Source of the DNA: Leishmania infantum JPCM5
Lineage: Eukaryota > Euglenozoa > Kinetoplastea > Trypanosomatida > Trypanosomatidae
Direction: 5' to 3'
Length of the DNA: 64,000 bases
Assembly (NCBI RefSeq): GCF_000002875.2
Contig: NC_009419.2
Span: forward strand, 515,454 to 579,453
The notes below the pieces were generated by a model, which saw nothing but the letters and a program-made list of their open reading frames with translations, was not told the origin of the DNA and searched no databases. The position numbers and the translations under genes are program-made. Of this stretch, positions 52,640-62,095 are shown one piece after another (positions within the stretch are counted from its first letter, which is position 1; each line of letters starts with the position of its first letter).

Positions 52640-53387
52640 AAACGATTTAAATCACGCGTACCTCGAGCGTGTGTGCGTGTGTGCCACCTGCAGAGTTTGT
52701 GCATCTTCCTCTCGGGTGTCGATCCCCTCCACCCTCCCCCACGCACAGCGATGCAGGGAGGCGTCAGTGACATCCTTATATTTCGACATGTCTCCGAAAC
52801 GAAAACACAAACATATAAACACACATACACACTTGTTTTGCGTATTGGGGGCATTCGTACACAGTGCTGAGTTACGTGAAACGACGCCGCTCGCACCTCT
52901 CGGTGCGTTATTCCTTCGTTTCCTTTTCTTCGTTATTCACATGATTGCGCACGCACACACACGCACACACACACACACACGCGCAAGCTGACTCGAGGTT
53001 TTGCTCACGTAAGCGTCTGTGTTATGCTGTGCCTACATACGAATGAGAACTCTCTGCCATCCCCGTTGGCGCACAGGCACTTCTCTTGTAGCACTCCAAT
53101 ACTCGAACAACCCTTCCCCTCCTCTTCCTGGCTACTTTATGCCCCTCGCCCTCCCCTCAACCCACCCCTTATTTCGCTTTCCATTTTGGCCTCTTGCGAA
53201 AGACAGCAGATAAGGTGAGGAAGAGCGGTGCTTGTCGAGCCTCTCTGCCCTCTATCCTCTTTAGAAGCAAAGAAACACGTACGTACCCGCGGCGCTAAGG
53301 CGGAGCTCACAGTCTCTCCATCGGACAAAACGCACGCCTTTCTCCACTCCTTTTTTTCCCTTCCATAGAGCGTACACATTCATCGTA

Positions 53388-53427
<40 letters not shown>

Positions 53428-53444
53428 ACAGACGTCACGCTGTC
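52640..53444. other. Intergenic region ending in a long CA repeat
   Basis: No gene is seen. CA-rich tracts occur at 52948-52982 and at 53389-53422, the second only 22 bases before the next ATG. Confidence 0.45.
53389..53422. repeat. CA microsatellite next to a start codon
   Basis: Seventeen tandem CA units, the longest microsatellite in the window, inside the presumed 5' leader of the gene at 53445. Its length is likely to vary between strains. Confidence 0.9.
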
Positions 53445-54434
53445 ATGGCGGACAGCCACTCCACCTCTGCTGCACCGGCAGCGTCGTCGCCGTGCAGCGT
53501 GTATCGGCTGAAGCACAACCCGTCGTGGACAAAGTTTGGCATGCATCCAGCAATGCTAGCGGACATCAATGCTCGGTCGGGTCGACCAACATCGCGCCGT
53601 GCATCGTCATGCGGTTCTTCCGCGGCGAACTCGGCGGTGCCCTCCGCAAGCGCATCACTTCTGTCTACTGCATCGGCACGACAGCCTGCGTCAAGTGGCA
53701 GCTTGGCTGCAGTTGGAGCCCAAGCAGCTTTGCGACACGAACATAAACAAGCGCATGCAGCTTCGCGGTCAATGAGCCTGCGGGCAACTGCCTTCAATGC
53801 TAGTGGTATTCGCGGAGTTTCTCAATCATTGGTTTCCGACAGCGCGTTTTCGACCTCGCGTGCCCGTGGCGGCAGTGACGTGAAGGCACGCGCTCCAGAA
53901 AGCGCTTCACTGAGTCAGCCAGCAGCAACGCGTGGAGAATCACCTGCGGCGTCGGCACCGGTGTCGACGACCTTTAGGGACAAGGGCGGCTCTTGCGATC
54001 ACGGCACCGAGACGCCTCGCACTCCTAACGACACACGTAGCTCTGACTTTACAGATTCGTCATGGAGAGCGGAGACGACTCGCGATCCTTCGCTTCAGCC
54101 CTCAGTCCTGCCTCTGCGGGAAGCCTCGTCGTCTCGCGCGAAGGTCTCACATCTCATGGGCTCTGCAGCCCTTGTCGAGGTAGCTGGTCCGCTGGACGCC
54201 TTGTATGTTCCACTACGTCGACCCGCCCCGCGAGGCTGCGTGGCGACGCGCCAGCACTTTTCGATTTTCGAACGTACGCATTGCCAGGGAGTACCTGTTA
54301 GGTCAGCGACGGAGGCTAGAGCAGCGGTAGCTGCTCATAGGGTGGCACACATCGGTCACCGCGGCGTTGTCGGTGGGTCGCCTGAGACAGACACCTACAG
54401 GACCACCAACAGTGCCTATGGCCGTGGATGCTGA
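53445..54434 (+). CDS. Hypothetical Ser/Ala-rich protein
   Basis: A 329-aa frame from an ATG. The first 45 residues include a plausibly conserved segment (CSVYRLKHNPSWTKFGMHPAML), followed by Ser/Ala/Arg-rich sequence with many SRA-type repeats, suggesting a disordered phosphoprotein. The C-terminal third is less repetitive but without a known domain. No signal peptide or membrane segment. The open frame could be partly accidental towards its 3' end, since other frames are also open there. The N-terminal segment makes translation plausible. Confidence 0.5.
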   Translation: MADSHSTSAAPAASSPCSVYRLKHNPSWTKFGMHPAMLADINARSGRPTSRRASSCGSSAANSAVPSASASLLSTASARQPASSGSLAAVGAQAALRHEHKQAHAASRSMSLRATAFNASGIRGVSQSLVSDSAFSTSRARGGSDVKARAPESASLSQPAATRGESPAASAPVSTTFRDKGGSCDHGTETPRTPNDTRSSDFTDSSWRAETTRDPSLQPSVLPLREASSSRAKVSHLMGSAALVEVAGPLDALYVPLRRPAPRGCVATRQHFSIFERTHCQGVPVRSATEARAAVAAHRVAHIGHRGVVGGSPETDTYRTTNSAYGRGC

Positions 54435-56285
54435 GGCAAGCAGTAGAGGGCGCGTTGCTACACATTTACGCAGTTGATTGACCCCTCCCTCTCTCGTGCT
54501 CTCTTACCTAGTATGAACAGACCACGTTCGTCTCGGTGCCCGCGGTACGCCATAGACACATATGCATATGCACAGGCTCATACACGTGTGCTCCGCCAGG
54601 AGGACTTGTTCTCTTGGCACAAGCCGTATTCAATGGATATGAGACCCACTTGCGAGGATCGAAACAAACAACAGAAAAGTGTCAATCAATCAGAGGCGGG
54701 CGTCGCAACGCTGCTAGCGCGGGAGACACACGCACGCGCACTCGCCACGTTGGGCACCTCGACACTGGTGCTCAGCTTTCTCATCTTTTACAGCGTTCCC
54801 GCGAGAGGCAGTGTAGGTTGGGTCTATCTCCATTGCCTGATGAAGCATTGCCACCCTTTCACGCCCCTCTATCTGCGGCGATGCGCAGAGTCATGGAGGG
54901 CGCATCTTGCCCGCACAATTCCCTCCATTTTCACTGCCCACCGTTGCATTTTGTTTCCTTCATACTGCACCATCTTCGACCTGGCGTGCATACAGAGATG
55001 CCGATGGCCACAACCACGCCCACACGACCATTTCCGCAAACGACCATCCGTGTATTATCATCGACTCGAAAAGGTGCTTCTTTCTCTGTTTGTTGGGTTC
55101 GCTGTCCTGCTCTATCTTCTTGATCCTTCACAGGGCTCACCTTCAACTCTCGCTCTTTCACGCTCTAGGCCTGTGGCTCGTCCATCTTTGCTCCCCTTTT
55201 CTTTTTTTTCTTGTTCCCCCTTCCCCTATTCTCCTTTCCCACGTTGGCAGGTGTTTCACACCGCTCGACTTGTTTTCGAACTGCTGAAGAAGTCAAAGAG
55301 CAGATCAACCAGAGCGACAGATCTTTTTCTTTTCGGTCTTTCAGTTGTGTGGAAGTCCGGGGTGCTTCCCAGACTAACTTGCCGTCTTTTCTGTCGCCAT
55401 TTACTTGTGAGCAGCGCCGTCTCTCCTCTCTACGTCTTCGCATCTGTCTCACCGGCGCTTGTGGGGAGACACGCACGTGCAGACGCACACACACACACAC
55501 ACACATACGCGTATATATGCAGGTCTAGAAACGATTCACTCATACACTTGGCCCCTTTACCATCTCGATACACCCACGCACAAATCGTTCGCAAAGCAAC
55601 CCCAGGCACAGCGGCAGTGAGACGCAACTTCTCAATTGTAAGCGTTAAAGTTTCCTTCAACGTGGAGCACATACGCACGTGCCTACACAAGCACAGTTAT
55701 ACACATACCTGCACCTGCGCAGAGCAGTGGCAGAAGGTAATAATAATAACGAGTAGTAAGTGCTTTTCATCTTTTTTGCTTTCTCACTCTTCGGCCGCCC
55801 CTGTTTCACTTTTCGCGGGACTTCTATCGTTTTCTCGCTCTCTCGGCCTGTCTGTCTGTCCTTCTCTTGTCCGCCTTTCGACCCACCTTTTTTTTTCCAT
55901 AGCCCCCCCTGCTACCCTCAGTCGAAGGCCAGCCGGGCCTTGAGCACGGCACCTTTGTTATTAGGCTGCTCTCTCGTATTGTTCGGGGGCTTCCCATCTC
56001 TTGTGCTGCCTTTTCTTCGTCGGGCTCCTCCTTTCGTTTTGAGTTTTACGACCCCCCTCCCGCCGCTGTTTCGCCCGTTCTGCTCTCCGTGCGGCGGGCG
56101 TGGCTTCCTTTTTGAACATCTGTGTGTGTGTGTGTGTGTGGTTCCTTTTTCCCCTCTCAGCTCGTCTCTCTTTGCTGCCAAAGCTGCTGCCGCTGAAACC
56201 ATCTTCACCGTTTTCCCTCCCTAGCTCCGTTACCGACGCGACGCTTCACAGCGCGGACTTCCTCAACATCGCGCTTGTGAGACCG
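54435..56285. other. Intergenic region
   Basis: 1.85 kb with no convincing gene. A 489-codon frame (54474-55943) begins at TTG and translates T/C- and CA-rich DNA into low-complexity sequence; I do not accept it. CA repeats lie at 55486-55504 and GT at 56121-56139, and T/C-rich runs precede the next gene. Confidence 0.45.
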
Positions 56286-57830
56286 ATGGAGAGCGGACAT
56301 GCCGACGCGGGCGCGTCAGGCCAGCGCCACCACAGGTTAGGTACGCTTCGAAGGCTGTTCCACAAGAGCCCGTCCAGTCGCAGCATGACGTCGCAAAGCG
56401 ATGCGACGTCTCCACTTTCGGTAGGCCGTAGGGGCAGCAGCCTCGGCGCTGCACAGAATCCGGAGGGGTTGGAGGACCACATGCAGAACAGCATCTATGT
56501 CGGGACAGACACCTGCATGGACTGCGGCTTCACCCGCGGCAGCAGCGTGTGCTGCCCGGTCACCCGTCGTCACCACGGCACCGATGAGCTTATCGCGTCT
56601 GGCAGACATCGCACCAGTCACAGTCGCTTCTCCTCCGCCTCCAAGGGCATCTTTACAAAGGTATGGGGCAAACACCCTATACCGCATGCTCGGCAACCTG
56701 CCCATCTCACACGAGTGAACCATGGGGGTATTACGCCGACCGCCGAAGCGCTGCATCCCTTGGCCCTGGGCGCAGAAGATGCCACCGCCGAGGGCACAAA
56801 CGGGGATTCACGTGAGGCGGACACGCCACACATCGGCGGTGCGGGTGACCTTGTGAGTTTGAAGAGCGGCATAGAGGACCGCGAAAACGGCGACTCTGCG
56901 CATCAGCACAACGGAATCGACGCGCGCGAGGACAGCGGCGGAGTAGATGAGGCTGTCGGCCAGGGGGGCGGCGAGGTGCAGTACTACTGCTACACGGACG
57001 AGAAAGGCGACACGTACTGGTACGTGCAGGAGCTGCAGGACTCGATGCAACCGCAGCAACCCGCCGCCGACGCGGAGGCGGCGCACACGAGTTCACAGGC
57101 GACCACGTACTACTATGAGTCTCAGACAGGGCAGTATTGGATAGGTGGCTCAGTGCCAGAGGGATCTTACGTGTGCGAGTACGTGGACGAGAACGGTCAG
57201 ACGGTGTACTACCTCTACACGCCAGAGATGGATGGCGCCCAAGACAACACCGCAGCCACTCCTCAGCTGACGCAGGACACCAACAATGACGGCACGACCT
57301 CTACGCCGGCCATCGCGGCTACGGGGTCGCACGTCGCCTCTAAGGAAGCGGGCAACGCCGCTGCGCCGTCTAAGCGAAAGACTCCAGGGGCGTTCTTTGC
57401 GGCCATCAAGGGCGTTTTCAAGCCCCACCGCAGCCGCCACACCCGCTACGTAAATGACGACCTCGTTGCCCATGATGGTGACGACGCGGATCCCTCCTTT
57501 TTCGTGACAGACTCAGATGTGGAGCCACCAGCCCCGCTGGGGACGGTGATCAGTGAGACTCTCATGACCCCCCGCAATAGTGAGGTGAACCTTTCTGACA
57601 ATGACGAGGAGGAGTTCCTGGAGATCCTCGACGCGACAGAGAGAAAACGATTGAGGAATGAGTGCAAGCGCCGCATTAAGGAGCTCGCCGCGAGCGAGAA
57701 GAAGGAACGGGAGATCATCATGAAGGAGCGACGCGATGACATGGCGACGCTAGGACGGGAAAAACGTGCGGAGGCATTTGTGCTCCGCAATTTCGAGAGT
57801 CTCATCACGAAAAGGCCGAAGCGCGTGTAG
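56286..57830 (+). CDS. Hypothetical protein with OCRE-like aromatic repeats
   Basis: A protein of 514 aa from the ATG at 56286 (the longer frame starts at GTG inside the leader). At residues about 230-310 three related aromatic/glycine units occur: QYYCYTDEKGDTYWYVQ, TYYYESQTGQYWIGG, and CEYVDENGQTVYYLY. Their pattern (two or three Tyr, acidic residue, x-x-G, then aromatics) recalls the OCRE octamer-repeat domain of RNA-processing proteins such as RBM5/AGGF1. The N-terminal half is Ser/His-rich with cysteine pairs (a C-M-D-C motif near residue 77). The C-terminal part is a charged helix. No enzyme motif is visible. An RNA-related or scaffold role is inference. Confidence 0.65.
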   Translation: MESGHADAGASGQRHHRLGTLRRLFHKSPSSRSMTSQSDATSPLSVGRRGSSLGAAQNPEGLEDHMQNSIYVGTDTCMDCGFTRGSSVCCPVTRRHHGTDELIASGRHRTSHSRFSSASKGIFTKVWGKHPIPHARQPAHLTRVNHGGITPTAEALHPLALGAEDATAEGTNGDSREADTPHIGGAGDLVSLKSGIEDRENGDSAHQHNGIDAREDSGGVDEAVGQGGGEVQYYCYTDEKGDTYWYVQELQDSMQPQQPAADAEAAHTSSQATTYYYESQTGQYWIGGSVPEGSYVCEYVDENGQTVYYLYTPEMDGAQDNTAATPQLTQDTNNDGTTSTPAIAATGSHVASKEAGNAAAPSKRKTPGAFFAAIKGVFKPHRSRHTRYVNDDLVAHDGDDADPSFFVTDSDVEPPAPLGTVISETLMTPRNSEVNLSDNDEEEFLEILDATERKRLRNECKRRIKELAASEKKEREIIMKERRDDMATLGREKRAEAFVLRNFESLITKRPKRV

Positions 57831-58029
57831 CCTATTTAGGGAACATTTTCTTGTCAACGTGTTCATGCCACCACGAGCACGCCCACAAACGTACACACGC
57901 ATACACAACCACAGCGCACATACCTCTGCTGTACCACGGCTACGTTCTGGTCCTCTAGGACGAAACCATCTGCCGCTGAATCGGGTCACGCGCCTAGCGG
58001 GCACTTCATGACCTTCATCGTTCTTTCCT

Positions 58030-58970
58030 CGGTTACGTGCTGTGCGATGGGCGCGAGATGGACCTGGTTGCATCGCACGCTCTGATCCAGGCGGGACGTG
58101 CTCAGGGTCCTGCTCGAGGGCAGAAAGCGGTGGTGCCTGGCGTGCATGTAACAGGGTGTTGTCCAGGCGCATGCCGGATGGGCTCAAGGAAACAGTTGGC
58201 CAGCCGCAGGCCAGGGCCCACTGAGACCCCCTTGCACACTCTGCCCGTATGCCGTGCTTCGCCCTTTCAGTGGCTTCAAGCCGTGGCATCCCATAATCTG
58301 CTCCGGAGGCCCGTCACATTCGGGTCTGGAGGACTCGATGGTGCCAGTCTGGGGTGTTCTCGTCACGCCTCCGGCATCTGTGCCGCATCAGCCTACCCGG
58401 TCGGATGTAGGGCGTATGCCGCATGCTTCGCGCACATGCACTTTGGGGTTGATCGGCGCGGATCTCCTCGCGCCGTTTCCGTGCATCGCTCGTACTCCGC
58501 TGACCTCTGGATGCTTTGCTTGGATGCGAAACACCATGCTGGCTGTGCATGGCAGCGCGTGCGCACAATGATCGCACTAGTGGATCTTGGGGCCTGCTAC
58601 GGGGGCGGCGTTGCTGCCTCGGTGGGCGTGGTTGGACGGCCTGCGCGCATGTGCCGTGACAGGTGGGACGCGCCGCCGTTAGTCTGTGGCAGCGGGAGCA
58701 CCTCGCCTTCTCCGGAGCCCGCACGCCTTTGACGGGAGTGGGTGTTTCAATATTTGTCGAATAATCAAAACGATGCGTAGTGAGCGGGCACAGACGTGAT
58801 CGTGGCCGCGAGTCTCTTCAGCACGGTGCCGGCTCAGACCTGTGTGCCGACACCAAGAGTCCGCCAGCGGCGCCGTGGACCAGGCTGCAGGCTCCTGACT
58901 TCCCCACAAAGAGTGGGCACTCGACCCTGAGATGCCACGCACTGAGGCTGCCGGCATCATGTGGGCTATT
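58030..58970 (+). mobile_element. SIDER-like degenerate retroposon, copy C
   Basis: GC-rich noncoding sequence, unlike the T/C-rich spacer around it. Its end (about 58890-58955) aligns with the end of copy B: a stretch GACTTCCCCACAAAGAGTGG followed by ACCCTGAGATGCCACGCACTGAGG corresponds to GACCTCTCCACACAGAGCGG followed by ACCCTCAGATGCCACACTGAGG. The left boundary is estimated from composition only. The 231-codon frame inside it has no recognisable features. It belongs to the 3' UTR of the preceding gene if usual rules apply. Confidence 0.6.
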
Positions 58971-60448
58971 TAGAGATTGAGCACGGAAAAAAAAGTGCGC
59001 ACGCAGTTTTCTGCGTAAGCATCGTTGGTGAAGTGTGTGATAGTGGTACATAGGATACTGTGACTGAGGGAGGTAATCTTGTCTGTGTGGGCCAGATTTG
59101 AAGATGACCCTGGGGAAGGCGGAGAGGTGGGGGAGGGGAGTATGAGTACACGCGTGCGTATAACACGCGTGCACTCCTCGGACTCCTTTTCTCCGCGGAT
59201 CTGCGTGGCGTGTCCGCACTGTTGTTGCGTCACTCTTTTTTGCTGGCGAAGAGAAGAAACCGACAGCAACTTGCAAACGCATTTGCGAACATAGTTCAAT
59301 ATACCAATGCCGTACAGCTGCTCTTAGTTTGTCCCCCATCACCCCCGATAATGAGACGCGAGCCTTAGTTCTTGTCCACTGCCTTCTCTCCTTTTGTTCC
59401 CTCCGTGAAAGCTGCATGTGTGTGCATGGATGTTTGCGTTGTGAATCTGCTCTTTTCCCATCTTCTCTGTTTGTCTAGCGTCCTCTCGTCCTCCTGCCTC
59501 TCTTAGTGGCTGCCGTGTAACCTTTTCGTGTGCAGGAGTCGGTGATGTGGATGGTGTGTGTGTGTGTGTGCTTTTTTTTTTGCTGTTGCATGTCGTTTCA
59601 CTTCGTCACTCTTCTTGCTCCAACCCTCTTTTTGACTCCTCACGGTCTTGCCTCCTCTTCCTCCTCCTTTCCCTGCTTGCCTGTCTCCTTGAACCCCCCG
59701 CTCGTTAGTGCTGTGCCCTTTTTTTTCCCTCCCAAGGCGCATTTCCCCTCTTCCCTCCGTGATTCGTCGATGTCCGCGCGCGTCTCTGATGTTGAATAGA
59801 CGAAGGGTACACGACAGACTTCATGACACTTTATCGATTTCCTTTTCGTTAAAGCCAAGTGCATGTTGCCCCTTCTTCCGCCTTCGTGCGCGTCTTTTTT
59901 TCTCCATGGTGCCCTTCCGCATTTACTACTTTTCTCACCCCCGTTGTACTTTACTTTCATCGGTGTCGTTTGCGTGTGCACTCTCTTCGCCTGCTAACCA
60001 CTCTTTCCTGTGTGCGTGCGTGTGGTTCTCTCTCCTTCGTTTGCCTTTGAGTTACTCAGCGTTGCTCTCGTTGCGTGATCTCGCTTTCTCACAGCTGTTC
60101 TCTCTTGTTGGCTCGACTCCACACGGTGACACATGACGTATTTGTTTAAATATGCGAAGTATGGCGGTGGTGTGGCTATTGTCTTGTTAGCCGGATGGCC
60201 GGCAGGACTTTCGTGCGAGCCATTCGGGGAACAGCACTACACAACTCCCGCGCATGTGCGTCTCCTCCCTCTGCGCAACCCCTCGAACTCACGCTCGTCG
60301 GCTTCACCTGGAACGCCATTCGCCGCCGCCTCTTCAGCTGTGATTGTCCCTGTGCACTGCTCACATGATACCCTCCTCTTCTCTGCCTCCTTTTTCTCGC
60401 GTGTGCCACCCTCTCCCTTCCCCCCTACAATAATATACACTTGCTTGT

Positions 60449-60476
<28 letters not shown>
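60449..60476. repeat. CA microsatellite
   Basis: About fourteen tandem CA units upstream of the CDGSH gene. Confidence 0.85.
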
Positions 60477-60481
<5 letters not shown>

Positions 60482-60643
60482 ATTGCAGAGACCAGTGCTG
60501 CTTTGCTGGCTGTATCGCATCTCTACTCCCTCTTTCCTCACGCTGCAGTGCGCCCCTTTCTTGTGCGGAGGGCAACTCGATTTGCAAGCGCAGACACGCT
60601 CGCACTGCGGTTCATACACGAGACCATCCTCGCTTTCCCTAGG

Positions 60644-61006
60644 ATGCAGCGCTGCCGTCTCTTAGCCGCCTCGTGGAAGACGAAGGTGGACCCCACGAAC
60701 CCTCGGCGCATCGTACACCTGCCGAACCGGACCCCCTGCATGGTGACGCTGGAGGCTGGTACGAAGTACTACTGGTGTTCGTGTGGGCTGAGCAAGACGC
60801 AGCCCTTCTGCGACGGCGCCCACCGTGCGTACAATGAGGAGCACAAGACAGACCTGAAGCCGAAGGAGTTCACGGTGGACACCTCCAAGAAGTACTTATT
60901 GTGCCGCTGCAAGCACACGGACAACAGCCCGTTCTGCGACTTATCGCACGTCGGCGTGCTCTTCCGGACGATGGTTGGCATCGAGAAGATTCCGGGTGGC
61001 AAGTAG
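60644..61006 (+). CDS. CDGSH iron-sulfur domain protein with two motifs (CISD3/MiNT-like)
   Basis: A protein of 120 aa from the ATG at 60644 (a 47-codon TTG extension is rejected). It has two CDGSH-type motifs: C45-S-C47 ... PFC56-D-G-A-H60, and C87-R-C89 ... PFC98-D-L-S-H102. Each should hold a redox-active, acid-labile [2Fe-2S] cluster through three Cys and one His. Two motifs in one small chain without a membrane anchor match mitochondrial CISD3 (MiNT), which is monomeric. The short basic N-terminus MQRCRLLAASWKTK suits a mitochondrial presequence. In the second motif the usual Gly of CDG is Leu. Its closeness to ISA2 (9 kb upstream) may be fortuitous. Confidence 0.9.
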   Translation: MQRCRLLAASWKTKVDPTNPRRIVHLPNRTPCMVTLEAGTKYYWCSCGLSKTQPFCDGAHRAYNEEHKTDLKPKEFTVDTSKKYLLCRCKHTDNSPFCDLSHVGVLFRTMVGIEKIPGGK

Positions 61007-61332
61007 GGCAAAAGTGGGATGCACACGACAACAAGGGAGGGCGAAAGCGCGCACCAAACAGGCAGTAGCGCAGCAATGCGGAGCGAAGCACGGTTTCATT
61101 TCTCCACATTTTCTCTTCTTCACAGCATCGGGGCTGGCTGTGACTCGTTGCACTGCCGTTTTGCTCGCCACTTCCGTCGTTTCTCCGCCGTTTCTTTCCG
61201 TCGCACTGTATGCATCTCATACCCGCCTCACGCACTTCGTTTTGGGCTCTCTCTCCTTGGCCCTCTTTCGATTTTTGAATAAAAGATCCCTTCCCCATTC
61301 GTCACCTTTATCTGTCCCTCCCCCTCCCTCGA

Positions 61333-61356
61333 CACACACACACACACACACACACA
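61333..61356. repeat. CA microsatellite
   Basis: About twelve tandem CA units between the CDGSH and M16 genes. Confidence 0.85.
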
Positions 61357-62045
61357 CGTGTACGAGTACACATACACGCTTCTTCAGCTTTTTTTTTCGC
61401 GGGCGCCGATCTCCCGGCAGCAGTGCGCTTGCGTTGAAGCACGGCATCAGCGAGCGAGGAGGCAGAGAGATGCAGAGAAAAGGCGAAGGGGAGGGGTTGC
61501 GGGGCAGAGGATCCCCGCTACTCAGCCCTATTTTCGTGGTTCAGGCTCCGTGAGCACACATAAATTGCTGAAGCATGTGCTTGTGTGTGTGTGTACAATT
61601 TGAGACACACGAAGTGATTAGTTCCCTTTCTTCGTCAGGTATCGCACTGCATTGCGCTCGCGTAGGTGTACATATGTGTATCTGTGTGCGCGTGCTGACT
61701 ACTCTCAACATGTGCGGTGCAGTTTCTTGGTCAGCTCCTGGCTTCCACTCTCTGCGCCGAGCTTGTCTGCTAGGAGTGCATGGCTCTCACGGGCGGCTGA
61801 TGCTGCCCTGTTTCGATCAAAGGAGTGGCTGGCACCGGCCCGGGATGTGAGCTTTCTTGCTCTTCCAACCATGCTCTTTCTTCTCTCCATGCCCTTCTTC
61901 TTGTCTTCACGCACGGCCATCGATCCTCACCATCACCGTCTACGCACCTCGCCGCCGATAATGACTCCGGCTATGCCAATGCAGTAGTCAAGCTAGCGAA
62001 GGACGCGTCTTTGTCTTTTCTGCTGTTGTTCTTAGGGGACACGCA

Positions 62046-62072
62046 ACACACACACACACACACACACACACA
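62046..62072. repeat. CA microsatellite
   Basis: About thirteen tandem CA units in the presumed 5' leader of the M16 gene. Confidence 0.85.
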
Positions 62073-62095
62073 GTTCTCTAAGGACTCGACCAGTG

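Larger units (their letters stand above)
57831..60643. other. Intergenic region with SIDER-like copy C and a CA repeat
   Basis: No gene is accepted. A SIDER-like element occupies about 58030-58970. Downstream there are GT, T/C-rich and T-run stretches, and a CA repeat at 60449-60476. The C/T-rich run ending in CTGCAG near 60547 may be the splice acceptor of the CDGSH gene. Confidence 0.45.
61007..62095. other. Intergenic region with two CA repeats
   Basis: No gene is seen. CA repeats at 61333-61356 and 62046-62072 are the main features, the second ending 24 bases before the next ATG. Confidence 0.45.

Noticed and set aside
54474..55943. 489-codon + strand frame
   Set aside because: Starts at TTG, translates T/C tracts and CA repeats, and contains no recognisable domain; consistent with noncoding spacer.
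58037..58732. 231-codon frame inside the SIDER-like element
   Set aside because: GC-rich degenerate retroposon sequence keeps frames open by chance; no retroposon enzyme motif is present.
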